Shown: one piece after another, positions 25,124 to 34,481 of the stretch
How the letters are laid out: each line of letters starts with the position of its first letter
Position numbering within the stretch: the first letter of the stretch is position 1
Assembly (NCBI RefSeq): GCF_002355595.1
Contig: NZ_AP017422.1
Span: 6,886,823-6,950,822 of the forward strand
Source: Filimonas lacunae
Lineage (GTDB): Bacteria; Bacteroidota; Bacteroidia; Chitinophagales; Chitinophagaceae
Direction of reading: 5' to 3'
DNA: 64,000 nucleotides
Position numbers and translations under genes: made by a program
Notes under the pieces: model-generated
The model's input: the letters and a program-made list of their open reading frames with translations, nothing else
Database searches by the model: none
Told to the model about the DNA's origin: nothing

Positions 25124-25678
25124 CTAAAAAGGGCTACTTGGCTGAACAACCGGCTTCGGCTTGGGTTTCCCCTTTGCCTTAGGCTTGGGTTTGGGTGCTC
25201 TTAACCACTTGATCATATTAGCAAAAGAAGTGAAAATGGTAGCCAGGATAATGGCAATGATGAAAATACCATTTAGGTGCACATCCTTTACGTTGTGAAA
25301 CAAGATTTCGTTACGTTTATGCGGATCGGAAGAGGCGACAATAAAAAAGCTTTCAAAATCGCATACACCCCAAAAGGCTGTAACAAAAAATACAAGGTAT
25401 AAAGCACAGGTCCAGGCATAGTCTTTTACCGAGCGACCTTTTAATATCTGGTGACAAATAAAAACGCATCCCGGAATAACGCAGAATACCAGCCCAAAAA
25501 GCAGGCTGTGAATAAACAGCATGGGAAAGTCGCCCTGAAAAGTTACACCACCTTTCGTGAAGATTTTAACCAGTTTAACAACCAGGCTGTACAGGCTACC
25601 ATACAGGAGTATGCCACCTACAAAGAAAAGCAAAGTAAAAGCCGAGAGATTGACAGCCTTTTTAATACCGGGTTTCAT
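25124..25678 (-). CDS. Hypothetical membrane protein with Lys-Pro tail
   Basis: 184 residues, four predicted transmembrane helices (about 10-32, 50-75, 87-110 and 133-155). The C-terminal 25 residues are a low-complexity KPKPKAKGKPKPKP tail, probably cytosolic and able to bind acidic surfaces or nucleic acid. Not recognised. It stands alone, with 206 bases of unassigned sequence between it and the gene at 24657-24917. Confidence 0.65.
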   Translation of the reverse strand: MKPGIKKAVNLSAFTLLFFVGGILLYGSLYSLVVKLVKIFTKGGVTFQGDFPMLFIHSLLFGLVFCVIPGCVFICHQILKGRSVKDYAWTCALYLVFFVTAFWGVCDFESFFIVASSDPHKRNEILFHNVKDVHLNGIFIIAIILATIFTSFANMIKWLRAPKPKPKAKGKPKPKPVVQPSSPF

Positions 25679-25870
25679 GTTTAGGGCAAAACTATTTATT
25701 GAACAAAACTAACAAGGGTTTAAAAAAACGTACTCGTAATTGGCCGTCAATTTATACATTTTTGGCATCAAAGGACAAATTTATTTTGCGAAACAGGATA
25801 TGGTATCTTTAGCATCCCTTAAACAAAGTGGCCCATACCCGCCCATGGGCCATTAAACATGTAAGACAAT

Positions 25871-26428
25871 ATGAATAACCGATTTTTTCTGCTTGTTGGC
25901 CTTTTGTTTACCAATGCTACAGGTTATGCACAATCTGCCGCTTTACCTGTTGAAGTAACACCTGCCATGAGTAATGCCATACAGCAGGAAGTGAAAAAGG
26001 AAGAAACTGCCTTCGCGGCCAGGTTGAAGCAAAACAAAACCAGTGATACCGAAACAGAGTTTATACTGGACACTTTTCGGGTAAACAGGTACATGAAAAA
26101 GTACATGGATTACGATTTCAGCACAGCAGGTATGCGCACTGCTACTTATGAAGCAGCAGAGAAATACGATAGCTTGCTGAATAAGTATTATAAACAGCTG
26201 CTGGTAACTTTAACGCCAGCCGACAGGCCAGTTTTAATAGCCGCCCAACGCGCATGGCTTGTTTACCGCGACAGTGAAACCAAACTGGTAGAGCTGATTA
26301 GCAAAGAACAGTATTCCGGTGGTGGCACCATGCAGCAATTGATTGAAGCTGGTAGTTACCTGAATAGGATTAAGGAAAGAACAGATGCTGTTTTTGAACA
26401 TTATAAGCGGGCTTCACAACAGCAATAA
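25871..26428 (+). CDS. Exported LprI-like (DUF1311) protein
   Basis: The signal peptide MNNRFFLLVGLLFTNATGYA ends at about residue 20. The helical domain has LLNKYYKQLLVTLTPADRPV and AAQRAWLVYRDSE, the hallmark of the LprI/DUF1311 family, named after a mycobacterial lysozyme inhibitor. Length 185. The protective role against lysozyme is a family label, not proven for this phylum. It is monocistronic and ends at a very strong bidirectional terminator. Confidence 0.82.
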   Translation: MNNRFFLLVGLLFTNATGYAQSAALPVEVTPAMSNAIQQEVKKEETAFAARLKQNKTSDTETEFILDTFRVNRYMKKYMDYDFSTAGMRTATYEAAEKYDSLLNKYYKQLLVTLTPADRPVLIAAQRAWLVYRDSETKLVELISKEQYSGGGTMQQLIEAGSYLNRIKERTDAVFEHYKRASQQQ

Positions 26429-26460
26429 AAGCTTTTACGAACTATCGTTTATCAGGCGGT

Positions 26461-26506
26461 AAAACAACGAGGGCTGCTCATCGTGATGAGCAGCCCTCGT
26501 TGTTTT
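26461..26506. terminator. Strong bidirectional terminator
   Basis: A perfect 21-bp stem (26461-26481 with 26486-26506), loop CGTG, arms beginning AAAACAACGAGGGCTGCTCA. A/T tracts on both sides serve the convergent LprI-like and amidohydrolase-like genes. Confidence 0.95.
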
Positions 26507-26521
26507 ATTCTTTCCTATTAT

Positions 26522-27832
26522 TTATAGACCATATTTATACTTATACCGCTCAAATAACTGGGTTTGCTTGTTTTGCAAGCTTACATCACGCCCCTGTATA
26601 AAAGCCTTGGTAACCAGGCTGGTTTTCATGTCCAGGATATCCCCTTCGCTTATTACAATGTTAGCATCTTTCCCGGCTTCCAGCGAACCGGTTTTATCTG
26701 CTACACCTAATATTTTAGCAGCGTTTAGCGTAATGGCCTGTAACGCCTGTTCTTTGGTTAAACCATAAGCAGCAGCTGTACCTGCATTGAATGGCAGATT
26801 GCGGTAACGGCTTTCGTCATGCTCATCGTTCAGCGCAAATAACACACCTGCTTTTTGCAACAGGTAAGGCGTTTTATATGGTTGATCAACATCATCATCT
26901 TCTGTAGAAGGTAAAGCATGCTCGTCGTTGAGGATAACAGCAATATTGTTCTGTTGCAGTAAGCCTGCAATTTGCCAGCTTTCACTGCCACCTACAATTA
27001 CCACTTCAAAGCCAAACTCTTTTACAAAATCAATAGCGGCCATCATTTGTTTTACCTGGTCGCCATGCACAAACAGCTTTTGCTTTTTCTCGAATAAAGG
27101 CTGTAAGGCCAGGAATTTAATATTGGTTTCCTTGTGAGAAGATTCGCCCAGGTAGGCTTTTGCTTCGCGGAAAAAGTTTTTAATACTTTCCAGTTTTTCC
27201 AATGCCTGCTTAGCCGCATCGCCCTGCTCTCTGCCCATACCCATCATAATAGCAAAACGGTTGGGGCGTGTAATAAAGCTGGGCATATCCAGGTGTATGC
27301 CATTGTCAATTTTATAAGCGGCATCTTCAAAGTTCCAGGCATCCAATTGCACAACGGAAGACGAACCGCTGATAACGGTGCCTTGTGGTGTAACGCAAGC
27401 CAGTAATATACCGTTGGCACGTAAGGTGCCTGTTATTTTAGAATCGGCATTGTAAGCAGCAATGCTACGCACACTTGGATTAAAATCACCCAGCTCTTTG
27501 TAATCATTACTACCACGAACACCGTTGGCTATTTCTTTTAAACCTAAATCGGTTACCGGTAATATTAAACCAGGATATACCTGCTTGCCTTGCGCATTAA
27601 ACACTTTTACATCACCGGATGGCACGGCTATGTCTGTACCCACACGCACTATTTTACCATTTTCTACTTCGATAGTGCCGTTTTCAATTACCTGCCCGTT
27701 ACCAACATGTATGGTTCCATTGGTAATAAACAGCTTGCCTTTATATTCTTTGGCAGGATATACATCTTCCTGTGCCTTTGCCGTACCAGCCAGCAGAAGC
27801 AGCAAACTTATATGTAGGAATGTTTTTTTCAT
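26522..27832 (-). CDS. Exported amidohydrolase-fold protein, metal site degenerate
   Basis: The signal peptide MKKTFLHISLLLLLAGTAKA starts at the ATG at 27832, preferred over one 21 bases upstream. The N-terminal composite beta domain is typical of imidazolonepropionase-type amidohydrolases (GKIVRVGTDIAVP). The barrel strand that should carry HxH reads VYPGLILPVTDLG, and the later His and Asp ligands are not obvious. The C-terminal NAAKILGVADKTGSLEAGKDA motif is well conserved. It is probably non-catalytic or needs the partner encoded 30 bases upstream. Confidence 0.82.
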   Translation of the reverse strand: MKKTFLHISLLLLLAGTAKAQEDVYPAKEYKGKLFITNGTIHVGNGQVIENGTIEVENGKIVRVGTDIAVPSGDVKVFNAQGKQVYPGLILPVTDLGLKEIANGVRGSNDYKELGDFNPSVRSIAAYNADSKITGTLRANGILLACVTPQGTVISGSSSVVQLDAWNFEDAAYKIDNGIHLDMPSFITRPNRFAIMMGMGREQGDAAKQALEKLESIKNFFREAKAYLGESSHKETNIKFLALQPLFEKKQKLFVHGDQVKQMMAAIDFVKEFGFEVVIVGGSESWQIAGLLQQNNIAVILNDEHALPSTEDDDVDQPYKTPYLLQKAGVLFALNDEHDESRYRNLPFNAGTAAAYGLTKEQALQAITLNAAKILGVADKTGSLEAGKDANIVISEGDILDMKTSLVTKAFIQGRDVSLQNKQTQLFERYKYKYGL

Positions 27833-27862
27833 TTCAATTTGTTTTGAAGTCAATAGTAACGT

Positions 27863-30800
27863 TTACTCATCATCACCTGCGTCAATGGTAATCAGGCCAT
27901 CATGATGGTCGTGATCGCCACAACTGAGAATAATGTTAAAGCTTGGTCTGGCAGGCGCCATAGCAGCCCCACTCTTTTTCTCGCCCAGCATTTTGTTGAT
28001 TAAACGGTTTCTTTCCGCAGCAATAGCCACACGCATTTGCGCATCTTTTTCCCTGTCGAAGAAGATAGTGCCATCTACAATGGTTTTTTCAGCCATTGCA
28101 TAAATGCTTAACGGATGATTGCTCCATAACACCAGGTCGGCATCTTTACCTACTTTAATACTTCCTACTTTGTCTGAAACGTGTAAAGCTTTGGCTGGAT
28201 TTAATGTTACCATTTTCAGTGCTTCTTCTTCGCTAACACCACCATACTTAACGGTTTTGGCTGCTTCCTGGTTTAAGCGGCGCGCCATTTCGGCATCATC
28301 GGAATTGATACATACGTTCAGACCCATTTTCTGCATAATAGCAGCGTTGTAAGCCATGGCATCCTGTACTTCCATTTTATAAGCCCACCAGTCGCTGAAA
28401 GTAGAAGCATTAGAACCGTGTGCCTTCATTTTGTCTGCTACCTTATAACCTTCCAGGATGTGTGTGAAAGTGTTGAGGGTAAAACCAAACTTCTCCGCTA
28501 CACGAATAGTAGATGTGATTTCACTTGCCACATAAGAGTGACAGGTAATGAAACGTTTTTTGTTCAGGATTTCAGACAGCGCTTCCAACTCCAGATCTCT
28601 ACGTACATTTTTACCATCAGCACCTTTTAAAGCATTCTGATAGTCGGTAGCACGTTGAAAAGCATCTACCAGCACCTGCTCTACCCCCATACGGGTATCG
28701 GGGAAGCGGTTGTTGTTTTGAGAAGTGGTACGTTTTACGTTCTCCCCTAATGCAAACTTGATAAAAGGATCGGCCCCTTTAAATTTCAGTTCATCATCAT
28801 TGAAGCCCCAACGTAATTTAATCAGCTGCGTTTGTCCGCCTACGGTATTGGCAGAACCATGTAAAATATGAGAAGAGGTAACACCACCGCTTAACTGGCG
28901 ATAGATGTTAATGTCATCAGGATTAAGATTATCAGCAATACGCACTTCAGATGTTACACTTTGTGCGCCTTCGTTAATAGAAGAAGTAGCAATGTGTGAG
29001 TGTTCATCTATAATGCCTGCGGTAAGATGCTTACCTGTACCATCTATAACAGTAGCGCCGGCATCGGACAGATTTTTACCTACCTGGGTAATTTTTCCGT
29101 TTTTCACCAGCACATCCGCGCCTTCTAATTTTCCTTCTTTTTCGTTGGTCCAAACTGTTGCGTTTTTAATAAGCAGTGTTTGTTGCCTGGGCAATTGCTC
29201 CCATCCATAACCATCAAAAGGATAAGTGATAGCTCCCAAACGAACCGGCGGTTTGCGTTTAGCACTGTCAGATTTTTCTTCTGCTGCTTTTACAAAGCTG
29301 GCAGTCCATAACACGCTGTTACCGGCAGTGTCTGTTCCATTGCCTTGCCAGGTAGTTCCATTGCTAACGCCGCTTAAGCGTATGCCGGTTCTGGATCTTT
29401 TGGTTTCGGAAAAGCCCAGCTTTACCAGCTTACCATCAAAACTGAAACGTGCGGTAATTGTGTCGGCAGCAATAATGCTGGCTGCATTTTCACTTTTCAC
29501 CAGCAGGTTGTATGTTTTTTGAGTACCAGCTGCACTGGTTACAGTCACAGTATAAGTACCTGTAAGCGTGTTCCAGCCTTCATTTTTTACATCATATTCA
29601 TTGCCCTGTACCCAGTTTTGAAATAAGGTAGTGTTCTCTTTAAACACCGGTCCAGAGGTGATAATGAAGTTGGCCAGTTTGCCAGCATCCAGGCTACCTA
29701 CTTTATCATATACACCCAGCAAAGTAGCAGGTGTTTTGGTAAGCGCTTCCAGCGCTCTGTTTTCTGTTAACCCGTACTCTATCGCTTTGCGCAGGTTAGT
29801 TAAAAACTGTTTGCTGTCTTTTAAGTCGGCGCTGGTTAAACAAAAAGTAATGTTCTCTTTTTCAAACAGGCCTGCTTCGGCTGGCGCCATTTCCCAGTGT
29901 TTCATATCTTCCAGCGACACAAAACGGGCATCGTTAGGATCTTCTACATCCATTGCCTGTGGAAAGTTCAGCGGTAAAATAAAGGCTGCATTGGTAGCTT
30001 TTATTTCCTTTAAACGCTGGTATTCATCGCCACCGCCTTTTATAATGTACTGTACACCAAACTCATCTCCTATTCTATCGGCACGTACATCATTCCATTT
30101 ACCTCCTGCGTCAAATATCTGTGGCAGGCTTTGCTGCTCGTTCCAGTATTTCAGGCTCAGGTTTACGCCTTCGGCTGTGGGATTGTTTTTATACCATTGT
30201 GCATCCAGGTAGGTTTGCCGTAACAAAGCAATAGAGCCCATCATACTGCTGGGGTAGCTTTGTGTAGATATGCCTTTGTTTAAAGAGTAATGTGCAGAAG
30301 CTTTTTCTTTTACAATTACCAGGTTTTCTTTTTCCTCGGCCAGGGTAGCCACTACGCCTGTACCACGGGCAATACCATCTTTCTGGTGAGAAAGCACGGT
30401 GCCAAAACCTGCTTCCCGCAGGCTTTTTGCTTTAGTGTTATCTACTGCAAAAATTTTAGCAGCTTCTACATCGGTACGCAATGCCTGGTTCCAGCCATAA
30501 GCGCCTTTTTGATTAGAAGTTAGCTGTGCAGGTGCGCGAAAATCGAAACCGGCACCACGGTCGCGTTGTGGCGTTCCTACGCCATAATCACTGTAGATGT
30601 CAATAAACGACGGGTAGATGAACTTACCCTTACAATCAATAACAACTGCGTCTTTGGGAATTGCGGCTCCGGACCCCGCTGAAATAATTTTGCCTTTCCG
30701 GATAATTAACGTTGCGTCCTGCAGTGTAGTTTGGCCATCTTTTACGATTGTGGCATGCGTGAAAGCATAACAGCCTTCGCGCTTGTCTGCCACGCCATTG

Positions 30801-30874
30801 ACAGGAAAAGTTTCCTGTGCTGTAAGGTGAAGTGTAATAGCACACCCCACCAACAGCGTAGTCCATTTTTTCAT
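27863..30874 (-). CDS. Large exported amidohydrolase with two amidohydrolase-like modules
   Basis: 1003 residues. The signal peptide ends at about HLTAQ (residue 20). The first module (about 25-430) has the fold signature but no HxH (FIYPSFIDIYSDYG), and ends LLGVYDKVGSLDAGKLANF. A beta-rich linker follows (about 440-570). The second module (about 590-960) is complete: GIIDEHSHIA (HxH), FITCHSYV, FTHILEG and INSDD. It is therefore a periplasmic metal-dependent hydrolase with one live and one degenerate module. It is probably co-transcribed with the smaller amidohydrolase-like gene. Substrate unknown; peptide or cyclic amide hydrolysis is possible. Confidence 0.85.
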   Translation of the reverse strand: MKKWTTLLVGCAITLHLTAQETFPVNGVADKREGCYAFTHATIVKDGQTTLQDATLIIRKGKIISAGSGAAIPKDAVVIDCKGKFIYPSFIDIYSDYGVGTPQRDRGAGFDFRAPAQLTSNQKGAYGWNQALRTDVEAAKIFAVDNTKAKSLREAGFGTVLSHQKDGIARGTGVVATLAEEKENLVIVKEKASAHYSLNKGISTQSYPSSMMGSIALLRQTYLDAQWYKNNPTAEGVNLSLKYWNEQQSLPQIFDAGGKWNDVRADRIGDEFGVQYIIKGGGDEYQRLKEIKATNAAFILPLNFPQAMDVEDPNDARFVSLEDMKHWEMAPAEAGLFEKENITFCLTSADLKDSKQFLTNLRKAIEYGLTENRALEALTKTPATLLGVYDKVGSLDAGKLANFIITSGPVFKENTTLFQNWVQGNEYDVKNEGWNTLTGTYTVTVTSAAGTQKTYNLLVKSENAASIIAADTITARFSFDGKLVKLGFSETKRSRTGIRLSGVSNGTTWQGNGTDTAGNSVLWTASFVKAAEEKSDSAKRKPPVRLGAITYPFDGYGWEQLPRQQTLLIKNATVWTNEKEGKLEGADVLVKNGKITQVGKNLSDAGATVIDGTGKHLTAGIIDEHSHIATSSINEGAQSVTSEVRIADNLNPDDINIYRQLSGGVTSSHILHGSANTVGGQTQLIKLRWGFNDDELKFKGADPFIKFALGENVKRTTSQNNNRFPDTRMGVEQVLVDAFQRATDYQNALKGADGKNVRRDLELEALSEILNKKRFITCHSYVASEITSTIRVAEKFGFTLNTFTHILEGYKVADKMKAHGSNASTFSDWWAYKMEVQDAMAYNAAIMQKMGLNVCINSDDAEMARRLNQEAAKTVKYGGVSEEEALKMVTLNPAKALHVSDKVGSIKVGKDADLVLWSNHPLSIYAMAEKTIVDGTIFFDREKDAQMRVAIAAERNRLINKMLGEKKSGAAMAPARPSFNIILSCGDHDHHDGLITIDAGDDE

Positions 30875-30995
30875 GCGTATGTAGTTTGTTTTCTCATTAG
30901 CTTTTCCGGGAGGAAAAGAATGATTAAAACTACCTTTTTTATCGGGCAGAATTGCCCGTATATACCGATGCTTTTATATTGGCAGCCGAAAAGCC

Positions 30996-31991
30996 TTACA
31001 AGCCATAAGCCCCATAATAAGCCGCACCGTATAACGCACTTTTATCGTTCAGGATAATTTTTACCGGCACTTTAGCCACTAATTCCTGCATACGACCGCA
31101 ATCGATGAAGGTTTCGTAAAAATTAGGATCTTTTAACAGCGGTAAAATTTTGGGAGGAATGCCACCTCCAAAAAACAATCCACCGGTAGCTTTCATCTTT
31201 AACACAAGGCTACTGGCTTCCCTTGCCAATTGTTGCACAAACAGCTGCATCACTTCTTCGCAAATAGGAGCCCTTTTTTGTAACCCGGCTTCGCTAATAA
31301 CTGCTGAGGGGTCGCCTTTTTCTTCTATTTCCTTTTTCAGCCACTCCGGCTCTTCTCTTTTCAGCACATCGCGCAGAAAATAATACAGACGGTAAATGCC
31401 TGGTCCGGCCACCACATGCTCCCAGCTTACCCTGCGGTGCTTTACTTTAAGGTAACTAAACAACTGTGCTTCCATTTCTGTACGAGGGGCAAATTCGCAA
31501 TGCCCGCCTTCTGTGGCAAAAGGATGATAGCCATTGGAGTCGTAAAACAAACCCGCTTCTCCTAAGCCTGTTCCGGGAGCTATAATAGCTGCATTGCCGG
31601 AATGGCCCGGTTCGCCGGCATGTATAGTTAAAATATCATCGTCTGATAAACAAGGCAGTCCGTATGCTGTAGCTTCCAGGTCGTTGATCAATGCCACATG
31701 CTCTACCGGCACACCCGCCACTTCGGCTATCTCTTTAGCACTTACCACCCAATTGAGGTTGGTAAACTCCACCGTGTTATCGATAACAGGCCCGGCAACG
31801 CCAATACCTATTTTATCCGGCTGTTCTACCTTTTCTTCGGCTAAGAATGCCTTAATAATATCCGTAAAAGAAGCATACTGTTGCGATGCATACTTTACCG
31901 AATGTATAATTTCAATTTTCTCGTCTGTTACATAGCATAAAGCCATGTTCACTTTAGTTCCTCCCACATCAGCTGCCAGCACCCGCTGCAT
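30996..31991 (-). CDS. glk: Glucokinase
   Basis: ATP-dependent glucose phosphorylation. MQRVLAADVGGTKVNMALC contains the phosphate-binding DxGGTK. INDLEATAYG carries the catalytic Asp, and APGTGLGEAG with EGGHCEF the glucose-binding Glu/His. This is the E. coli Glk-type fold rather than ROK. The ATG at 31991 is preferred; the frame is open 42 bases further up to a TTG. A TACCTTTA box lies on the minus strand at 32057-32050, which would suit either start. Confidence 0.88.
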   Translation of the reverse strand: MQRVLAADVGGTKVNMALCYVTDEKIEIIHSVKYASQQYASFTDIIKAFLAEEKVEQPDKIGIGVAGPVIDNTVEFTNLNWVVSAKEIAEVAGVPVEHVALINDLEATAYGLPCLSDDDILTIHAGEPGHSGNAAIIAPGTGLGEAGLFYDSNGYHPFATEGGHCEFAPRTEMEAQLFSYLKVKHRRVSWEHVVAGPGIYRLYYFLRDVLKREEPEWLKKEIEEKGDPSAVISEAGLQKRAPICEEVMQLFVQQLAREASSLVLKMKATGGLFFGGGIPPKILPLLKDPNFYETFIDCGRMQELVAKVPVKIILNDKSALYGAAYYGAYGL

Positions 31992-32097
31992 CTGATTATA
32001 CTTTGCCCGGTACGGTAAATAAATCTTTATCAAAGCCTTCCTTTTTTTCTAAAGGTACTTAAAACACTACTAATAATGAGGGGAGTGAGTTGGTGTA

Positions 32098-34095
32098 TTA
32101 ATAGAAGATTAACTTGTTGATGTATTCTGCCAGACGGCTTTTTGCCAGGAAGTTTTGTTCTAAGGCCGTATTAAACGGAACAGGAGTATCCAGCGAAGCA
32201 CAACGCATTACCGGGGCATCCAGTTTATCAAAACAATGCTCGCCTATCCAGGCTGCTATTTCGCCACCTATACCGCCGGTTAAAGTGTCTTCATGTAACA
32301 CCAGTACTTTGCCCGTTCTTTCTACCGACTCTTTTATAGCATCATAGTCAATAGGCAACAGCGTTCGTAAGTCCAGTATATCTATGCTGATGCCGGTATT
32401 CTCTTTTGCGTAAGCAGTAGCCCAATGTACACCAGCTCCGTAAGTAATGATACTAACGTCTGTTCCGGTTTGCACCTGCCTGGCTTTGCCTATGGGTACC
32501 TCGTAATACTCTGTTGGCACCGGGCCGGCAATGCTTCGGTATAAAGCCTTATGCTCGAAAAACAATACCGGGTTGGGATCGTTGATAGCAGCAATCAACA
32601 GGCCTTTAGCGTCTTCTGCTGTTGATGGGTATACTACTTTCAGGCCTGGTGTATGTACAAACCAGGCTTCGTTGCTTTGAGAATGAAACGGGCCAGCACC
32701 TACCCCGCCCCCTGTGGGCAGCCTTACCACCACATCAGCCTGCTGCCCCCAGCGGTAATATATTTTGGCAAGGTTGTTTACAATCTGGTTAAGACCAACA
32801 GAAACAAAATCGGCAAACTGCATTTCCACCATGCTTTTAAACCCTTGCAAGCTTAGCCCCAGCGCTGCACCCAGTATAGCGCTTTCGCATAATGGCGTAT
32901 TACGTACCCTTGCTTTTCCAAACTCCTGTACAAAACCCTCTGTTATTTTAAAGGCTCCACCATACTCTGCAATGTCCTGGCCCATTAACACCAGGTTGGA
33001 ATAACGTTGCATAGATTGATACAGGGCATCTGAAACCGCATCTATAAACCTGGATTCCACGCCAGGAGATAAACGGGATGTATAGGCGGCGGCATCCGGC
33101 AAAACACTTGCTGTAACCGGGGCATATACATCATCCAGTTCCTTCTGCGTATTTACTACAACAGGAGCCGCTTTGTCTGCTAAAGCAAGTTCAGACTCGA
33201 TATAGGTTTTTATACTGTTGCGCGCTGCTTCCACATCTTCTAACTGCAGAATTCCTTCGCGCAGTAAATAGTGCTCGTATTGTGCAACGGGATCTTGCTT
33301 TGCCCATTTGTTCAGCAATTCCTGCGGAACATATTTAATACCACTGGCTTCTTCATGACCACGCATGCGAAAAGTAACACACTCTATTAAATAGGGCTTT
33401 TGATCACGCAAACAGTACTCCCGCGCATTAGTAACCGCTTCAATTACATTGAGAATATTATTGCCGTTGATAGTAATGCTTTTCATGCCGTATCCTACGG
33501 CCCTGTCGGCCAGGGTAGCGCAACGGTATTGTTCGTTCACCGGTGTGCTTAAACCATAGCCATTGTTCTCTATTAAAAAAATAACGGGTAAATCCCATAC
33601 AGCAGCCACATTCAGCGCTTCGTGAAAATCGCCTTCGCTGGTGCCACCGTCCCCGGTAAACGCCAGGGCTACTTTCTGTTTACCTTCTAACACATTGGCA
33701 AGCGATACACCATCTGCAATGGCCAGTTGTGGCCCAAGATGGGAGATCATGCCACAGATATGATGTTGTTTTGATCCGAAATGGAAGCTACGCTCCCTCC
33801 CTTTGCTGTATCCTTCTTCGCTACCCTGCCATTGTGCAAACAAGCGGTGTAAAGGCATGTTACGCGAAGTAAATACACCCAGGTTGCGGTGTAAGGGCAT
33901 AATCCATTCATCCGTATCCAATGCAAAGGTGCTGCCTACTGCTATGGCTTCCTGACCTATGCCACTAAACCACTTGCTGATTTTACCCTGCCTTAGCAGT
34001 ATCAGCATTTTTTCCTCTATCAGGCGGGGCAGTAACAGCTGGCGGTAAATAGCCACCAGTTGTTCGTTACTCCATGATTTTCTGTCGAAATACAT
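32098..34095 (-). CDS. Fused E1 alpha-beta subunit, 2-oxoacid dehydrogenase
   Basis: Thiamine-diphosphate-dependent decarboxylation step of a branched-chain or pyruvate-type dehydrogenase complex. Residues 1-310 are the alpha part with the ThDP motif GDGGTSEGDFHEALN ending ENNGYG. Residues about 345-665 are the beta part (VLMGQDIAEYGGAFKITEGF, then AILGAALGLSLQG and LPTGGGVGAGPFHSQS). The fusion is common in Bacteroidota. No E2 or E3 gene is near, so the core is encoded elsewhere. Branched-chain specificity is favoured by similarity of the alpha half, with moderate certainty. Confidence 0.88.
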   Translation of the reverse strand: MYFDRKSWSNEQLVAIYRQLLLPRLIEEKMLILLRQGKISKWFSGIGQEAIAVGSTFALDTDEWIMPLHRNLGVFTSRNMPLHRLFAQWQGSEEGYSKGRERSFHFGSKQHHICGMISHLGPQLAIADGVSLANVLEGKQKVALAFTGDGGTSEGDFHEALNVAAVWDLPVIFLIENNGYGLSTPVNEQYRCATLADRAVGYGMKSITINGNNILNVIEAVTNAREYCLRDQKPYLIECVTFRMRGHEEASGIKYVPQELLNKWAKQDPVAQYEHYLLREGILQLEDVEAARNSIKTYIESELALADKAAPVVVNTQKELDDVYAPVTASVLPDAAAYTSRLSPGVESRFIDAVSDALYQSMQRYSNLVLMGQDIAEYGGAFKITEGFVQEFGKARVRNTPLCESAILGAALGLSLQGFKSMVEMQFADFVSVGLNQIVNNLAKIYYRWGQQADVVVRLPTGGGVGAGPFHSQSNEAWFVHTPGLKVVYPSTAEDAKGLLIAAINDPNPVLFFEHKALYRSIAGPVPTEYYEVPIGKARQVQTGTDVSIITYGAGVHWATAYAKENTGISIDILDLRTLLPIDYDAIKESVERTGKVLVLHEDTLTGGIGGEIAAWIGEHCFDKLDAPVMRCASLDTPVPFNTALEQNFLAKSRLAEYINKLIFY

Positions 34096-34112
34096 AACAA
34101 CCTTCCTCCTGG

Positions 34113-34469
34113 TTATTCGTTTGACTGTGTGCGGTTAATAAGGCTTTCGATAAGAGCGGTTACAAATGTGAGTAACAAACTAAACCATAACGCTGCCCAC
34201 CAGTTTACTACTGTAAAACCGGGTACAATGCTGGCCGTCCACTTTACTATCACAATATTAATAACCAGTAAAAACAACCCCATTGTTAACAAGGTAATGG
34301 GAATAGTAAGAACAACAAGGAAAGGCTTTACAAAGCCATTTAATAAAGCCAGCACCAGTGCCACTAACATGGCGCTGGTGCCGCTATCTATTTTAACGCC
34401 GGGCAAAAGGTATGATACAATTAACGCAGCTAGTGCGGTTACCAGTAATTTACCAATAAATTTTCCCAT
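34113..34469 (-). CDS. Phage_holin_4_2-type small membrane protein
   Basis: 118 residues, four hydrophobic spans, with LLPGVKIDSGTSAMLVALVL and GFTVVNWWAALWFSLLL typical of the family (YvlD-like). The holin label is historical: the neighbours are metabolic and peptidase genes and no phage gene is present. It lies between the E1 gene (17 bases) and an M16-type gene (12 bases), probably in one transcript. Confidence 0.88.
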   Translation of the reverse strand: MGKFIGKLLVTALAALIVSYLLPGVKIDSGTSAMLVALVLALLNGFVKPFLVVLTIPITLLTMGLFLLVINIVIVKWTASIVPGFTVVNWWAALWFSLLLTFVTALIESLINRTQSNE

Positions 34470-34481
34470 ACGTATACATTT

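Noticed and set aside
30939-30960. Hairpin CGGGCA/TGCCCG as terminator of glk
   Set aside because: A 6-bp stem without a T tract on the minus strand; too weak to call.
34113-34469. Phage remnant suggested by the holin family name
   Set aside because: The family is a general small membrane protein in Bacteroidota. No other phage gene is nearby.
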